DNA of 64,000 bases from Nibribacter roseus (GCF_042662225.1 NZ_JBHSYQ010000015.1:248001-312000); one strand, 5' to 3'; counted from the first letter of the stretch, positions 1 through 8,443 are shown. A program made the numbers and translations. The notes: generated by a model from the sequence alone, not told the origin.

Positions 1-818
1 GCCGCACCGCTCATGTCAGATTTCATTTGGTCCATGGAGTTAGGAGTGGGCTTAATGCTAAGCCCGCCGGTATCGTATACCACGCCTTTGCCTACTAACA
101 CGATTGGCTGGGAGTTGGTGGCGTTCTCAGGCTTCCACTCCAGAATGGTAAAGGTAGGCTGCTCGTCGCTGGCTTGGTTTACGGATAAGAGGCCGCCCAT
201 TTTCAGGCTTTGAATCTGCACCTCGTCCAGCACCTCTACCTGCACGCCGGCTTCTTCTACCAACTTTTTTACCTGCTCGCTGAGCAAGGTGGCGGTTTGC
301 ATGTTATAGGGCGTGTTCACTAAGTCGCGGGTGCGGTACACGGCCTCCAGCAGGTTGGACAGCTCCGTAACCTGTTTTTCGCCCACGGCCTTGCCACTCA
401 CCGTTACCTTTTGCAGGCAGGGTGGGGTGGCTTTTTCGGTTTTTAACTTCAGGAATGAATAGTTGCTCAATACAAGCCCCTCAGCTACGTACAATGCAGA
501 CTCGCCATTGTTCGCGTCAACTAAAGTTACTTCAGACACTTTATCTGCAAGTAGGCGCTGATGGAGAGCGTGCCCGGCTTTACGTAGAGCCTCGTTCGTT
601 TGAGCCTGCGTTTGCTTAGGCTCAGTGTGGAGCAGGTACAGCTGGTGCGACAGTTTGTTGATGGATATCAACGGGCTTTTCAGGTCCAGCTGGCGGTTGA
701 TATAATCCAGTTCATCCGCAGTGAATCGCTCTTGGGGGAGTTGGTCGCGGCCCGAAACCAGCACCACCGTGTTGGTTTGTTCGGGTAATGTTGCGGTATA
801 TGTCAGTTCTGTGCGCAT
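1..818 (-). CDS. pepA: Leucyl aminopeptidase (M17 family), N-terminal part; runs off the window
   Basis: Cytosolic M17 zinc/manganese aminopeptidase that removes N-terminal residues from peptides. About 272 codons are visible from the ATG at 816-818 (MRTELTYTATLPEQTN); the frame is open to the window edge, so the C-terminal half of the catalytic domain is missing. The end of the visible part reads VGKGVVYDTGGLSLKP and then MDQMKSDMSGAA, which carries the family's metal- and substrate-binding Lys, Asp, Lys and Asp (equivalent to E. coli PepA K270, D275, K282 and D293). The part before this is the variable N-terminal domain. The gene diverges from rsmA with 55 bases between the two starts. The metal ligands further on cannot be checked here. 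Confidence 0.9.
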   Translation of the reverse strand, partial: MRTELTYTATLPEQTNTVVLVSGRDQLPQERFTADELDYINRQLDLKSPLISINKLSHQLYLLHTEPKQTQAQTNEALRKAGHALHQRLLADKVSEVTLVDANNGESALYVAEGLVLSNYSFLKLKTEKATPPCLQKVTVSGKAVGEKQVTELSNLLEAVYRTRDLVNTPYNMQTATLLSEQVKKLVEEAGVQVEVLDEVQIQSLKMGGLLSVNQASDEQPTFTILEWKPENATNSQPIVLVGKGVVYDTGGLSIKPTPNSMDQMKSDMSGA

Positions 819-826
819 AAGATGTG

Positions 827-834
827 TATCTTTG
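827..834 (+). promoter_or_regulatory. Promoter -7 box of rsmA (TATCTTTG)
   Basis: TATCTTTG matches the Bacteroidota -7 consensus TAnnTTTG exactly. A TTC at 807-809 could be the -33 element with a 17-base spacer. Transcription would start near 840, before the GTG at 874 and after every upstream in-frame start, which fixes the rsmA start. Confidence 0.6.
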
Positions 835-873
835 GCCTGCAATATAGCCCTAACAAACGGAAACCGAAAACCT

Positions 874-1659
874 GTGAAGCCCGTCCAGCCCAAGAAACAC
901 CTCGGTCAGCATTTCCTCACCGACCTCAACATTGCCCAGAAGATTGTGGAGGCGCTTCGGCTGCCCAATGGGGTGCAGGAGGTGCTGGAAGTAGGCCCTG
1001 GCATGGGTGTGCTTACGCAGTATCTGGTGCAGCACCCCGAGTATAAAACCACCATTGTAGACATAGACCGGGAGTCCATTGCATGGCTCAACGAGCATTT
1101 CCCGCAACTGGAAGGACGCGTACTTTTCGCCGATTTTCTGAAAACTGACCTGAAAACGCTTTTCTCCGGCAACTTCGCGGTGATAGGCAATTTCCCTTAT
1201 AATATCTCCAGCCAGATTTTCTTCAAGGTGCTGGACCACCGCGACCAAGTGCCCGAAGTGGTGGGCATGATTCAGAAAGAAGTAGCTGAGCGCATTGCCG
1301 CCCCGCACGGCTCCAAAACCTACGGAATTATGAGCGTGCTGCTGCAGGCGTTTTATAATATTGAATATCTGTTCACGGTGCATGAGCATGTATTTAATCC
1401 GCCGCCCAAAGTGAAATCTGCGGTGGTGCGGCTGACGCGTAATGAAGTGGCGCAGTTACCCTGCGACGAGAAACTATTCATAAAAGTAGTGAAAGCCAGC
1501 TTCGCCACGCGCCGCAAAACCCTCCGGAACTGTTTGAAGCCATTCAATTTGCCCCCTGAGTTTATGCAACAGCCCCTGTTTGATAAACGGGCCGAGCAGC
1601 TCTCCGTAGACGAATTTATCCAGCTCACGCTCCAGATACAGGGACAAAATGCAGTCTGA
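874..1659 (+). CDS. rsmA: 16S rRNA (adenine1518-N6/adenine1519-N6)-dimethyltransferase
   Basis: Dimethylates two adjacent adenines in the 3' terminal helix of 16S rRNA (KsgA/RsmA), a late step of small-subunit maturation. With the GTG start at 874 the protein has 261 residues, the usual length. Family motifs are in order: KKHLGQHFL at the N-terminus, SAM-binding VLEVGPGMGVLTQYL, then NFPYNISS, the catalytic NLPY-type motif, then the C-terminal RNA-binding part. The frame is open upstream to 721, but that extension overlaps the divergent pepA start and the promoter box at 827-834, so GTG 874 is preferred. The stop overlaps the mgtE start by 11 bases, implying co-transcription. Confidence 0.93.
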   Translation: MKPVQPKKHLGQHFLTDLNIAQKIVEALRLPNGVQEVLEVGPGMGVLTQYLVQHPEYKTTIVDIDRESIAWLNEHFPQLEGRVLFADFLKTDLKTLFSGNFAVIGNFPYNISSQIFFKVLDHRDQVPEVVGMIQKEVAERIAAPHGSKTYGIMSVLLQAFYNIEYLFTVHEHVFNPPPKVKSAVVRLTRNEVAQLPCDEKLFIKVVKASFATRRKTLRNCLKPFNLPPEFMQQPLFDKRAEQLSVDEFIQLTLQIQGQNAV

Positions 1660-3001
1660 AATCACCCGCGAGTTTATTGACCAGATTGAGGACGCCGTAG
1701 AGCGCCGCGATACCGAGTTCATTCTCTCCAACATGGAGGATATGTACCCGGCTGATATTATCACTGTTCTCTATGAGCTGAACACCGAGCAGAGCAAGTA
1801 CGTCGTAGACCTGCTACCCGCTGAATTGGGTGCAGAAATCCTCAGCGATCTGGACCGTGACATACGCATCAATTTCCTGAAGAACTTCACGAACGAGGAA
1901 ATTGCCCGCTACATAGGCGAGATGGACTCTGACGACGCCGTGGATTTGCTCAACGAGCAGCCCGTGCAGCGCAAAGAGGAAATCATAGCCCTGCTGGAAG
2001 ACCGGGAGCATGTGGCTTACATCATCGACCTGCTGCATTACGACGAGGATTGCGCTGGTGGTCTCATGGCTAAGGAATTGATTAAGGTGAACATCCATTG
2101 GCGGGTGGGGCAGTGCATAGAGGAAATCAGGCGTCAGGCCGAGGACGTGGAAAAAGTCTACGCCATTTACGTGGTAGATGACCGTGATAAGCTGGTTGGC
2201 CGCCTAGGCATGAAAACGCTCATCCTCTCTACAGACCAAACGCCTATCTCTGAACTCTACGACCCTGATGTCATTTCCATAGAGTCATTTAAAGACGAGC
2301 AGGAAGTGGCCGCCGTGATGCAGAAATATGACTTGGATGCCATTCCGGTCGTAAACATACAAGGTCGCCTGCTGGGGCGTATTACCATTGACGACGTGAT
2401 TGACGTGATTCAGGAGCAGGCCGAATTGAGCCGCCAGCTCATGACAGGTATCACCGAGAACATTGAGGAAGATGACAGCGTATTCCGCCTTTCCCGCGCT
2501 CGTTTGCCCTGGCTAATGGTGGGTATGGTGGGTGGTTTGCTAGGTGCCCGCTTTATTGGTCTTTTTGAGGGCGACATAGCCATCATTCCGGCCTTGGCCA
2601 TGTTTACGCCGCTTATTACCGCCACCGGCGGAAACGTGGGTATTCAATCCTCCTCCATCATCATCCAAACCTTGGCCAACAAGACCATCATGTTCGATAA
2701 TTTTGGCACCAGGTTAATTAAGGTGCTGCTGGTGGCGGTGATAAACGGATTGGTAATGTCAGGGCTGGTGATGGGCTTTAACATCTTATTCGGGGTGCAG
2801 TTTGAGCTGTCTTTAGTAGTAGCGGTGGCCTTGTTCAGTGTGGTGCTGCTGGCCTCTTTCATGGGAACGGTTACGCCTATGATTCTAGACAAATATGGGG
2901 TGAACCCTGCTGTTGCAGCCGGCCCTTTTATTACAACCGCCAACGACTTGCTGGGGTTGGCGGTATATTTTCTAGTGGCTCATGTACTGTTAAGTCTTTA
3001 A
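1649..3001 (+). CDS. mgtE: Magnesium transporter MgtE
   Basis: Inner-membrane Mg2+ channel gated by intracellular Mg2+. The 450-residue protein shows the family layout: an acidic helical N domain (about 1-130), a CBS pair (about 135-260, including VYAIYVVDDRDKLVGRL and LDAIPVVNIQGRLLGRI), a connecting helix and five membrane segments from about 285 to the end. Asp433 in TANDLLG near the C-terminus is probably the pore Asp of the last membrane helix (Asp432 in the Thermus protein). It overlaps rsmA by 11 bases and is followed after 6 bases by the dehydrogenase gene, so the three genes probably form one operon. Confidence 0.93.
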   Translation: MQSEITREFIDQIEDAVERRDTEFILSNMEDMYPADIITVLYELNTEQSKYVVDLLPAELGAEILSDLDRDIRINFLKNFTNEEIARYIGEMDSDDAVDLLNEQPVQRKEEIIALLEDREHVAYIIDLLHYDEDCAGGLMAKELIKVNIHWRVGQCIEEIRRQAEDVEKVYAIYVVDDRDKLVGRLGMKTLILSTDQTPISELYDPDVISIESFKDEQEVAAVMQKYDLDAIPVVNIQGRLLGRITIDDVIDVIQEQAELSRQLMTGITENIEEDDSVFRLSRARLPWLMVGMVGGLLGARFIGLFEGDIAIIPALAMFTPLITATGGNVGIQSSSIIIQTLANKTIMFDNFGTRLIKVLLVAVINGLVMSGLVMGFNILFGVQFELSLVVAVALFSVVLLASFMGTVTPMILDKYGVNPAVAAGPFITTANDLLGLAVYFLVAHVLLSL

Positions 3002-3007
3002 CATAAT

Positions 3008-3970
3008 ATGATAAATTCTGTCAAACCTTTCCGCTGCCTCATCATTGACCTCATGCATGAAAGCCTGCTGCCTATGCTGGAGGCGCTAGGGGTGGCGTAT
3101 ACTTACTTACCCGAAGTGAAGAAGGAGGAGGTGCCTGCTTTGTTGCCAGACTACCACATGCTGGTGGTCCGTAGTAAGATGCGGATAACGGCGGAGCTCT
3201 TATCTCACGCACCCAATCTGGAAGTAGTAGCGCGTGCCGGAGCAGGGGTAGACAACATTGACGAGGGTGTTCTGGAAGCGAGAAACATCACCTTACTAAA
3301 TGCCCCCGAAGGGAACCGAGATGCCGTGGGCGACCACACCTTAGGTCTGCTGCTGGCGCTGTTCCGGAAAATCACCCAGGGTGACCGGCAAATAAGAGAG
3401 GGGCAGTGGCTACGGGAGGGAAACCGCGGAGAAGAGATTGGCGGCAAAACCATTGGACTAATTGGGTACGGCCACATGGGCAAAGCCTTTGCCAAACGAT
3501 TGGCGGGGTTTGACTGTGAGGTGCTGGCGTATGACAAGCAGGAGTTGGAGAATCCGTACCCGCACGTGCGAATGACAGCATTGGAAGAACTGCAAGAACA
3601 TGCTCAAATTTTGAGCATACACATACCATACACCAAAGATAATCAGAGGTTTGTTGATGCTGACTTGCTTACGGGCTTTAAGAATAAGCTGTGGGTTTTA
3701 AACACTGCCCGTGGCGAGGTGTTAGACCATACCGCCTTAGTGGATGGGCTGAAATTGGGTCAGGTGAAAGGAGCCGCTTTGGATGTATACGAGAATGAAA
3801 AGCTTTCCACCTTAACCCCAGAGCAACAGGAGCGTTTGGTTTATCTGCACCAACACCCACGCGTCATAATGACGCCCCACATTGCGGGGTGGACGCAGGA
3901 ATCTTATGTACGGATAAATAAGGTATTGGTGACCAAATTGAAAGAATATTTGCGGACGAGACAGGATTAG
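3008..3970 (+). CDS. D-2-hydroxyacid dehydrogenase (phosphoglycerate dehydrogenase-like)
   Basis: NAD-dependent dehydrogenase of the D-2-hydroxyacid family, 320 residues, without the C-terminal ACT domain of many SerA proteins. Visible are the substrate loop ARAGAGVDNID (about 75-85), the Rossmann motif GLIGYGHMGKAF (150-161), Asp176 after the second strand (typical of NAD preference), and the catalytic triad Arg235 (NTARGE), Glu264 (VYENE) and His291 (TPHIAGW). It could be the 3-phosphoglycerate dehydrogenase of serine synthesis or act on another 2-hydroxyacid; no serC lies in the window to decide. Last gene of the rsmA-mgtE unit. Confidence 0.85.
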   Translation: MINSVKPFRCLIIDLMHESLLPMLEALGVAYTYLPEVKKEEVPALLPDYHMLVVRSKMRITAELLSHAPNLEVVARAGAGVDNIDEGVLEARNITLLNAPEGNRDAVGDHTLGLLLALFRKITQGDRQIREGQWLREGNRGEEIGGKTIGLIGYGHMGKAFAKRLAGFDCEVLAYDKQELENPYPHVRMTALEELQEHAQILSIHIPYTKDNQRFVDADLLTGFKNKLWVLNTARGEVLDHTALVDGLKLGQVKGAALDVYENEKLSTLTPEQQERLVYLHQHPRVIMTPHIAGWTQESYVRINKVLVTKLKEYLRTRQD

Positions 3971-4005
3971 TCCAAATTTTTCACCAATAATAAAGGGAAT
4001 TCTGA

Positions 4006-4050
4006 TTTCTGTTTTAGGGCTGCTTTCTGAAAAACAGCCTAAAACAGAAA
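4006..4050. repeat. Interspersed palindrome, copy 1
   Basis: Near-perfect palindrome with arms TTTCTGTTTTAGGGCTG and CAGCCTAAAACAGAAA around a CTTTCTGAAAAA centre. It lies between the convergent dehydrogenase and T9SS-plug genes. Confidence 0.85.
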
Positions 4051-4069
4051 TAGAGCCTGTTCAAATGAC

Positions 4070-4240
4070 CTCGCAGTGTCTTGAAGACCTGCGAGTGTCT
4101 GTGCCAATTACCTCAGCCAAATAAATGCTGTACCCGCCCCAGAACTCTTGCACACCCTACTTGTTAAAAGTAATGTTTATTGGGAGGTTGGCTAATCTAT
4201 TGTGCTAAGAGCGCTGGTGCTAATTCTACTCACAACAGGT
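4070..4240. repeat. Repeat element B, copy 1 (about 170 bp)
   Basis: Begins with a hairpin CTCGCAGTGTCTTGAAGACC/TGCGAG followed by TGTCTGTGCCAAT. It matches the element at 19029-19172 strongly at the left end and recognisably at the right end (ACTCACAACAGG against ACTCACAGCAAA). No reading frame is inside. Both copies sit just after a palindrome of the first family. Confidence 0.65.
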
Positions 4241-4273
4241 AAATATTTGCAGACTAAGTAGCTGTTAAACTTT

Positions 4274-4316
4274 AAAAAAAGCCTGTGAAGCCAACAAGGC
4301 TTCACAGGCTTTTTCG
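4274..4316. terminator. Bidirectional intrinsic terminator
   Basis: Stem AAAGCCTGTGAAG / CTTCACAGGCTTT with an A-run before and a T-run after it. It serves the convergent dehydrogenase and T9SS-plug genes. Confidence 0.85.
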
Positions 4317-4352
4317 TTTTCGACCTGCTTTCTGAAAAATAAGCCAAAAAGA
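4316..4352. repeat. Interspersed palindrome, copy 2 (degenerate)
   Basis: CGTTTTCGACCTGC, TTTCTGAAAAA, then TAAGCCAAAAAG: the same layout as the family, with several mismatches between the arms. Confidence 0.5.
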
Positions 4353-4394
4353 CATGTTGAATTGAAAAGCTATAGTTGATTGTTTTTTAGCTGT

Positions 4395-5711
4395 TTATCG
4401 CTGCGGATTGAATTGAATGGTAGAATACCCGATGATTAAATCTGCTCTGGTTCCTGGCGGGCGGTAATAAACTAGGGCGTCATACACATTTTCAGTGGCG
4501 AAGTGGCTACCCTCATAGTATTGCGCGTTCGACTGGCCGTTGGCGCCTTTGACCACAAAGTAATAGTTGTAGTACCCCTGCTTAAGAAGCGCAGAACCAG
4601 TGTATAATTGGTTTTCTGCATTATAGGTGAGCCGGAATGGTTCTGCCATCTGCCAGTCGGTCAATCCTCCGAAAACATACACAGGACCGGGAGCAGGTTC
4701 AGGGGAATATAACCGGAAGAACACCCGTTGGTAATCGGCGTTGAGGGCGGCTCGACCGTACTCGCGGCTCCCGAAAAGATACTTGCCGTTGGCATCTGGT
4801 TGGGTGCTGTATACTTGATCTGCCCTGGTTCTGCCCACAGTGGCGAACACTTGATCAGGAGAAGTAGTAATGTCACGGCGCTCCACGCCTATGCCGCTGA
4901 AGCGTTCGCTGCGGGTGTCCAGTGCTCTAAACTCATTTAGGCCCAAGAAGGAATAATCAGTGTCAAACAGCTGGTACTCCAGACGGCGCTGCGCTTCATG
5001 GGTGAAGGTGGGGCGGAGGATGAATTTGGCATTGTCCCAGCGGTGGTTCTGGCGTAACACCACCTTTATTTCCTGCGCCGGGTTTACTAGTGGATATTGG
5101 GCATAAAACACATTCAGGTCCATCTGCTGGCGAGCGAAGCGGTCTCCGGCGCCGGGTGTGGCCATCGGCTTTATACCTACCTGCACCAGTTCCTCAAATA
5201 CAACAAACCGGCGGCTCAAGAGCAAATTCCCTCCCTCCTCAGAAACTTCAATCAAGTAGTTGCCACTAAGTTTTACCCTTGGTACCTGAAAGAAATAGTG
5301 CCAGTATGGAATTTTAGTGGCGGTAGAGGCTTCCACTTCATTGATGAAGAACTCATTGAAGTCAGCTACAAACTGCATGGAGGTAAGCTGAGATGGCTTC
5401 CAGTTTATATCGCAGTGGTGGAGTTTTACAACGGCTCTTCCGCGCGGGGCAGACATACGGTCAAACTCCAGAATAAGCGGGTTAGACTGGTTCATGGATA
5501 GAAGCGGGGGAGCCAGCACATCGCCTACGTTGCGGCTTTGGGTGTAGAGCTGTACCGACCGTACATCGGAGGTATAGTTCACATCGTTGTACTGCAGGGT
5601 ATTTCCCGTGCCAGTTGCGCCGGCGCCATATCCCGTTGATTCTACAGGTACGCAACCATGCAGTGAAAAAGCGGCGAGGGCGAAGGCAATTATTCCTTTT
5701 TTCCAATTCAT
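4395..5711 (-). CDS. Type IX secretion plug-type protein (DUF5103), lipoprotein
   Basis: 438-residue predicted outer-membrane-associated lipoprotein: the N-terminal hydrophobic segment ends in the lipobox LHGC (Cys20). The core contains KLHHCDINWKPS, then FNEFFINEVEAST and PYWHYFFQVP, the pattern of DUF5103 proteins, which in Flavobacterium include the Plug protein that closes the SprA translocon of the type IX secretion system. The C-terminal part (from about 340) resembles an early-set/carbohydrate-binding-like beta domain (VYVFGGLTDWQM). Assignment to DUF5103 is from memory of the family; the plug role is inferred. A near-consensus -7 box (TATCTTAG) ends only 4 bases before the ATG. Confidence 0.75.
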   Translation of the reverse strand: MNWKKGIIAFALAAFSLHGCVPVESTGYGAGATGTGNTLQYNDVNYTSDVRSVQLYTQSRNVGDVLAPPLLSMNQSNPLILEFDRMSAPRGRAVVKLHHCDINWKPSQLTSMQFVADFNEFFINEVEASTATKIPYWHYFFQVPRVKLSGNYLIEVSEEGGNLLLSRRFVVFEELVQVGIKPMATPGAGDRFARQQMDLNVFYAQYPLVNPAQEIKVVLRQNHRWDNAKFILRPTFTHEAQRRLEYQLFDTDYSFLGLNEFRALDTRSERFSGIGVERRDITTSPDQVFATVGRTRADQVYSTQPDANGKYLFGSREYGRAALNADYQRVFFRLYSPEPAPGPVYVFGGLTDWQMAEPFRLTYNAENQLYTGSALLKQGYYNYYFVVKGANGQSNAQYYEGSHFATENVYDALVYYRPPGTRADLIIGYSTIQFNPQR

Positions 5712-5768
5712 GGTTCTAAGATAGTAAGTATTGTAACGCTACGGAAGAATCTGGAAGTGAATCTGTCC

Positions 5769-5920
5769 ATGGCGCAAGCGTCCACTCGTGTCCGCAGGTA
5801 TTGAGAAATACAATTTATTCTCCCGCCGTTGTTGCGTGTTTTCACCAACAACCAGAACCGCGGTTGCCCTATTACCCTACATTTAGAATGCGTGCGGACA
5901 CAAGCGGATGCTTGCGCCAT
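5769..5920. mobile_element. MITE-like element, copy 1 (152 bp)
   Basis: Terminal inverted repeats of about 27 bp start with ATGGCGCAAGCGTCC at the left and end with the near-complement GGATGCTTGCGCCAT. The interior carries CCGTTGTTGCGTG and TTCACCAACAACC, which recur in reverse orientation inside the element at 25277-25463. There is no transposase and no clear target-site duplication, so this is a non-autonomous element. Confidence 0.75.
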
Positions 5921-5959
5921 TGAGTTGCCATGAGTTTCTAACGTATTTAACAAATTAGC

Positions 5960-5997
5960 CGTTTTCGGCCTATTTTCCAGAAAATAGGCCGAAAACG
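5960..5997. repeat. Interspersed palindrome, copy 3 (perfect)
   Basis: Perfect 17-bp arms CGTTTTCGGCCTATTTT / complement around the loop CCAG. It lies behind the ABC-F gene and its terminator, upstream of the T9SS-plug gene. Confidence 0.9.
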
Positions 5998-5999
5998 CA

Positions 6000-6033
6000 A
6001 AACCTCACTAGACAACCAAGTCCAGTGAGGTTT
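6000..6033 (-). terminator. Intrinsic terminator of the ABC-F gene
   Basis: Stem AAACCTCACT-GAC / GTC-AGTGAGGTTT, six bases from the ABC-F stop codon. Confidence 0.75.
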
Positions 6034-6039
6034 GTTCAG

Positions 6040-7974
6040 CTATTTCAGCTGGTTTTCTAATTCGTCTACCTGCTCCATCAGTTGTTCCCATGCTGCCTGT
6101 TCTTTGTCCAGTTGGGCTTTCACTTTATTGAATTGCTGGGTGGCCTCGTGCAGGGCATTTGGATCGGCGTAGGTGCTGGGAAGGGCTAATTTGTTTTCGC
6201 AGTTTTTTAATTTCACTTCCAGTTCATTTACCAAACCCTCTACCTGCTTCAGCTTTTGGTTCGCTTTTTTCAACTCCTGCTTCAGCTCCTGCTGCTGGCT
6301 TGGCGTTGGCTTTGGTTTGGCCTGTGCTTTAGCTGCGGCGCTTGCCTGTTGCTGCTGACCTGAACGCTTGGCGTCTTTCTCGCGCTGCTCCATCCAATAT
6401 TCATACTCGTGGTAGGTGCCAGGATATTCTTTCAGCTCGTGGTTCTCAATGTACCAGATTTTGTTCGCCACACTCTCCACGAAATAACGGTCGTGGGAGA
6501 TGACTACAAACGTACCCTCGTATTGCTCCAGTGCTTGAATTAGAATATTCACACTCTGCATGTCCAGGTGGTTGGTGGGTTCATCTAGTAGCAGGAAGTT
6601 GGCCTCTGAGATTAGAGTTTTAGCCAGAGCCACACGGCTTTTCTCTCCTCCAGAAAGGACTTTGATTTTCTTGAACACAGTATCGCCGGTGAACAGGAAG
6701 GAGCCTAGCACGCCGCGCAATTCCATTTCGGTACGTTTGCTGCCGGCCTGCACCATCTCCTGCAGAATCTCGTTCTCCACGTTCAGACTCTCCAGCTGGT
6801 GTTGCGCATAGAATGCCATGATGACGTTGTGGCCCAGCTGGCGGTCACCTTTAATGGGTTCATCACCGGCAATGATGCGCATGAGCGTAGATTTACCTTT
6901 TCCGTTGGCACCTATAAGAGCGATTTTATCTCCACGTTCAATGTTCACGTGCGTGTTCTGGAAGATGAGTTTGTCGCCGTAGCTCTTACTCATGTTCTCC
7001 AGGCGCAGAATGTTGCGGCCCGGCTGCACATTGAACTGGAACTTGAAATTGACCACGGGAGCATCAGCGGCCACATCTTCAATGCGGTCCATTTTCTCCA
7101 GCGCCTTCATACGGCTCTGGGCCTGTTTGGCTTTGGTAGCTTTGGCCTTGAAACGGGCGATGAACTGCTCGGCTTGCTTTATTTGCTGCTGCTGGTTCTC
7201 GTAAGCACCTTTTTGTATCTCGTTCCGTAGCTCTTTTTCCTCCAGATAGAAGCTGTAGTTACCTGCGTACACGTTCAGCTTCTGCCCAGACACCTCTACG
7301 GTGGTATTGGTGGTTTTATCCAGAAACTCTCTATCGTGAGAAACTATCACCAGCGCGCCTTCATACGCACTCAGGTAGGTTTCTATCCATTTGATGGAGG
7401 GTAAGTCCAAGTGGTTGGTAGGCTCATCTAGGAGCAGGAGGGAAGGCTTCTGCAGTAATATCTTGGCCAGCATCACCCGCATGCGCCACCCTCCGGAGAA
7501 AGTTTTCAGGGGCTGCTGTAATTCTTCAGTAGTGAAGCCTAAGCCTTCTAAAATTTCCTCGGCCTTTACCTGAATGTTGTAGCCATCCAGCGCCTCAAAC
7601 TGCTCCTGTAGTTTGGCTAGTTTGTCAATGTGCTCGTCCTGGTAATTGGTTTCCATCTCGTGCAGCACCTCGTCTATCTGCTTTTGCAGCTGTAGGGCCT
7701 CCTCAAACGCCTGCATAGCCACTTTCAAGATGCTCTCATGGGTGTCATAAGAAAGCAAATCCTGGTTCAGGAAACCCAATGTAGTGTCGCGGCTCATTTG
7801 AATGCTGCCGCCATCTGGTTTGTATTCGCCCACGAGCAAGCGCAACAAGGTTGACTTTCCGGTTCCGTTCAAGCCCACCAAGCCTATTTTGTCTTTGGGC
7901 TTGATGTGCAGGTTGGCGTCTTCGTACAGGGTGCGGCTCCCGAAATGGAACGTGAGGTTATTTATGGAAATCAT
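6040..7974 (-). CDS. ABC-F family ATPase (energy-dependent translation factor type)
   Basis: Cytosolic protein with two ABC cassettes in one chain and no membrane domain, as in ribosome-binding ABC-F factors (EttA/Uup/YdiF group). From ATG 7974 it has 644 residues: Walker A GLNGTGKSTLLRL and GANGKGKSTLMRI, signatures FSGGWRMR and LSGGEKSR, two Walker B LLLLDEPTNHLD motifs, a basic linker between the cassettes, and a Gln/Lys-rich coiled-coil C-terminal tail (about 540-644) as in Uup/YheS-type proteins. A start at 7998 is also in frame but overlaps the promoter box at 7996-8003, so 7974 is preferred. Which ABC-F subgroup it belongs to cannot be settled by eye. Confidence 0.88.
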   Translation of the reverse strand: MISINNLTFHFGSRTLYEDANLHIKPKDKIGLVGLNGTGKSTLLRLLVGEYKPDGGSIQMSRDTTLGFLNQDLLSYDTHESILKVAMQAFEEALQLQKQIDEVLHEMETNYQDEHIDKLAKLQEQFEALDGYNIQVKAEEILEGLGFTTEELQQPLKTFSGGWRMRVMLAKILLQKPSLLLLDEPTNHLDLPSIKWIETYLSAYEGALVIVSHDREFLDKTTNTTVEVSGQKLNVYAGNYSFYLEEKELRNEIQKGAYENQQQQIKQAEQFIARFKAKATKAKQAQSRMKALEKMDRIEDVAADAPVVNFKFQFNVQPGRNILRLENMSKSYGDKLIFQNTHVNIERGDKIALIGANGKGKSTLMRIIAGDEPIKGDRQLGHNVIMAFYAQHQLESLNVENEILQEMVQAGSKRTEMELRGVLGSFLFTGDTVFKKIKVLSGGEKSRVALAKTLISEANFLLLDEPTNHLDMQSVNILIQALEQYEGTFVVISHDRYFVESVANKIWYIENHELKEYPGTYHEYEYWMEQREKDAKRSGQQQQASAAAKAQAKPKPTPSQQQELKQELKKANQKLKQVEGLVNELEVKLKNCENKLALPSTYADPNALHEATQQFNKVKAQLDKEQAAWEQLMEQVDELENQLK

Positions 7975-7995
7975 GGAGTAAAGCTTCTGAAACCG

Positions 7996-8003
7996 CAAAG
8001 GTA
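7996..8003 (-). promoter_or_regulatory. Promoter -7 box of the ABC-F gene (TACCTTTG)
   Basis: Exact TAnnTTTG on the minus strand. Expected transcription start is near 7989, giving a leader of about 15 bases to the ATG at 7974 and excluding the upstream in-frame start at 7998. Confidence 0.65.
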
Positions 8004-8053
8004 CGCAAATTAAAGAAACCTTACTCTGGCCACCAGATGCTGGGGAGACTGGA

Positions 8054-8091
8054 CGTTTTAGACCTGTTTTTCGGAAAACAACCCTAAAACG
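8054..8091. repeat. Interspersed palindrome, copy 4, overlapping a stop codon
   Basis: CGTTTTAGACCTGTTTT, loop, then AAAACAACCCTAAAACG. Its right arm contains the last codons and the TAG stop of the SxtJ-like gene (8084-8086). Confidence 0.8.
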
Positions 8092-8440
8092 GGTTTTCGA
8101 AATCTGAGGCGGAGAAGGTGTGGTGACGAGGAGTGAAATTGGTATTTTCTTTGGGTTTTTCTTTATTGAAGAGCCGGTAAATCCAAGCCAGGGGCGTTAG
8201 TACCACAAAGAAGATGAGGGCCAGCAGTATTTTGGTGTTGATGATTCCTAATAGGTGCAGCAGGCGCATCCATTGCCTGAGTAGCCACGGAATAGGAGGG
8301 ACCGAAAATAGACCCAGTAATAATACTGCCGCCGAGCTAATGACCAACTCCCTAATAGGAAACCACAGCAGGTACAGTATCAGCAGCAGCAGGCTGAGGG
8401 AGGCAGTGGCCTCTAATGTTTGTCTTCTGGAAGATTGCAT
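8084..8440 (-). CDS. SxtJ-like small membrane protein
   Basis: 118-residue protein with three or four hydrophobic segments (about 10-28, 32-52, 70-90) and a short polar tail. Family placement rests on size, topology and position next to a carbamoyltransferase and a DUF5989 protein, as for SxtJ in saxitoxin clusters; its function is unknown. ATG 8440 lies 3 bases after the stop of the upstream DUF5989 gene; a TTG at 8443 is an alternative start. The last codons (Asn-Pro-Phe-stop) lie in an interspersed palindrome, so the C-terminus may have been shaped by the repeat. Confidence 0.6.
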   Translation of the reverse strand: MQSSRRQTLEATASLSLLLLILYLLWFPIRELVISSAAVLLLGLFSVPPIPWLLRQWMRLLHLLGIINTKILLALIFFVVLTPLAWIYRLFNKEKPKENTNFTPRHHTFSASDFENPF

Positions 8441-8443
8441 CAA

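Noticed and set aside
721..873. N-terminal extension of rsmA
   Set aside because: It overlaps the divergent pepA start and the promoter box at 827-834, and the extra residues do not fit the family; GTG 874 gives the normal length.
850..1389. 179-codon frame antisense to rsmA
   Set aside because: Shadow of the rsmA coding sequence; low-complexity His-rich product with no recognisable domain.
5708..5953. Minus-strand reading frame of 81 codons
   Set aside because: It consists mostly of the MITE-like element and its terminal repeats; no protein features, and the homologous element at 25277 does not keep the frame.
7975..7998. Eight-residue N-terminal extension of the ABC-F protein
   Set aside because: The start at 7998 lies within the -7 box; the family begins at MISINNLTFHFG.
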